A stretch of 7,395 nt of DNA. Source: an uncultured Oscillospiraceae bacterium. GTDB lineage: Bacteria > Bacillota > Clostridia > Oscillospirales > Oscillospiraceae. The stretch covers positions 1 through 7,395 of the forward strand of contig CAJTLI010000067.1 in assembly GCA_910577525.1 (NCBI GenBank), read 5' to 3'. Shown here in pieces: positions 6,926-7,395 of this stretch. The position numbers and the translations under genes were made by a program. The notes below the pieces were generated by a model. That model made no database searches and had not been told where the DNA came from. It saw only the letters and a list, made by a program, of their open reading frames with translations. The stretch's first letter is position 1. Every line of letters begins with the position of its first letter.

Positions 6926-7395
6926 TTCTGCTCCGCCTCCTTATCCATCATGTCCCAGGCGCCCAGCATATACATCACGCCCAAAGCCCGGTCGTAGAGA
7001 CCGTAGCCGGGGCGCACGGTGCCGGGGCCCTCGGTCCACAGGTGCCGCCCGTGGTCGGGGCGGATGTAGCCGTCAAACCCGCAGTCGTGGTAGGCCCTGA
7101 GGATGTCCAGAATGCCGGTGTCGCCGTCGCAGTCCCGATGGCTGGCCTCGGAGAAGTCGCCGTTGGGGAAGTGCTTCACGTTGCGGATGTGGGCGAAGGC
7201 GATCCGGTCGCAGTGCTTTCGCACGATGTCCGCCACGTTGTTGTCCGGGTCGGCGTTCAGGCTGCCGGAGCACAGGGTGAGGCAGTTATAGGGGTCGTCC
7301 ACCATTTTGAGGAACTTGTCGATGGCCGCGCCGCTGGTGAGCAGCCGGGGCAGGCCGAAGATGTCCCAGGGGGGGTCGTCCATGTGCACCGCCAT
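6922..7395 (-). CDS. uxuA: Mannonate dehydratase, C-terminal part (5' end outside window)
   Basis: UxuA dehydrates D-mannonate to 2-keto-3-deoxy-D-gluconate in the cytosol, using a divalent metal such as Mn2+ or Fe2+. The visible 157 residues are roughly the last 40 percent of a protein usually about 350-390 long. The frame runs off the right edge, and the Met at the edge is almost certainly internal, since the family core begins well before it. Counting from the edge, probable metal ligands are His4 (HMDDPPW), Cys42 (TLCSGS), His69 (FAHIRNVK) and Asp114 (RPDHGR). Their spacing agrees with the His-Cys-His-Asp set I recall from streptococcal UxuA structures. FGLPRLLT and PGYGLYDRALG are further family segments. 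The usual HPDDPP motif here has Met instead of Pro after His. The TGA stop overlaps the uxuB GTG start, and the gene order uxuA then uxuB forms an operon. Confidence 0.95.
   Translation of the reverse strand: MAVHMDDPPWDIFGLPRLLTSGAAIDKFLKMVDDPYNCLTLCSGSLNADPDNNVADIVRKHCDRIAFAHIRNVKHFPNGDFSEASHRDCDGDTGILDILRAYHDCGFDGYIRPDHGRHLWTEGPGTVRPGYGLYDRALGVMYMLGAWDMMDKEAEQK
6936..6942 (-). promoter_or_regulatory. uxuB ribosome binding site inside the uxuA 3' end
   Basis: On the minus strand AAGGAGG lies 10 bases before the GTG start of uxuB and is embedded in the last uxuA codons. It supports the GTG at 6925 as the true start despite the non-ATG codon, and fits reinitiation by ribosomes finishing uxuA. 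Confidence 0.8.

Noticed and set aside
7393..7395. ATG at the right edge as the true start of uxuA
   Set aside because: The family core, including a probable metal-binding His, begins within four residues of it and more than half the protein would be missing, so the gene must continue past the edge.
1..7395. A novel defence, mobile or biosynthetic system
   Set aside because: All coding space is explained by four known families. There are no transposase, integrase, toxin-antitoxin, CRISPR or unknown-domain genes, and no gap over 300 bases.

Overview
The window looks like chromosomal DNA of a GC-rich member of the Clostridia, most plausibly a gut Oscillospiraceae-type bacterium of the Flavonifractor/Lawsonibacter kind. 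This rests on strong G/C bias at third codon positions, strong Shine-Dalgarno sites (AAGGAG, AAGGAGG), a single-chain FGAM synthase of the clostridial/streptococcal clade, and UxuA/UxuB proteins that read as clostridial types. The lineage is an inference from protein character; no taxonomic marker is present.

Layout: two convergent transcription units meet at a strong bidirectional terminator. On the plus strand, bases 1-1448 hold the 3' part of an extracytoplasmic solute-binding protein of the peptide/nickel ABC transporter family (family 5); its signal peptide lies off the left edge. After a 43-base gap holding a 7-bp hairpin and a Shine-Dalgarno site comes purL (1492-5217), a complete 1241-residue phosphoribosylformylglycinamidine synthase with its glutaminase domain fused at the C-terminus. 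On the minus strand, reading leftward from the right edge, are the 3' part of uxuA (mannonate dehydratase, 7395-6922) and uxuB (fructuronate reductase, 6925-5342). Their stop and start codons overlap as GTGA. The 124-base gap between purL and uxuB holds a perfect 46-base palindrome with T-rich flanks on both strands.

How the genes work together: UxuB interconverts D-fructuronate and D-mannonate, and UxuA dehydrates D-mannonate to 2-keto-3-deoxygluconate. The minus-strand pair is therefore the middle of the glucuronate branch of hexuronate catabolism, fitting a gut organism that uses host or plant glucuronides. PurL carries out the fourth step of de novo purine synthesis. The solute-binding protein has no visible functional link to PurL, and no permease or ATPase gene is in the window.

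No mobile element, CRISPR array, tRNA, rRNA or recognisable riboswitch was seen. I see no new multi-gene system here. The points worth a second look are small: the hairpin before purL, the long perfect palindrome, a near-exact tandem repeat in the binding protein, the solute-binding protein-purL pairing, and slightly unusual motifs in UxuB and UxuA.
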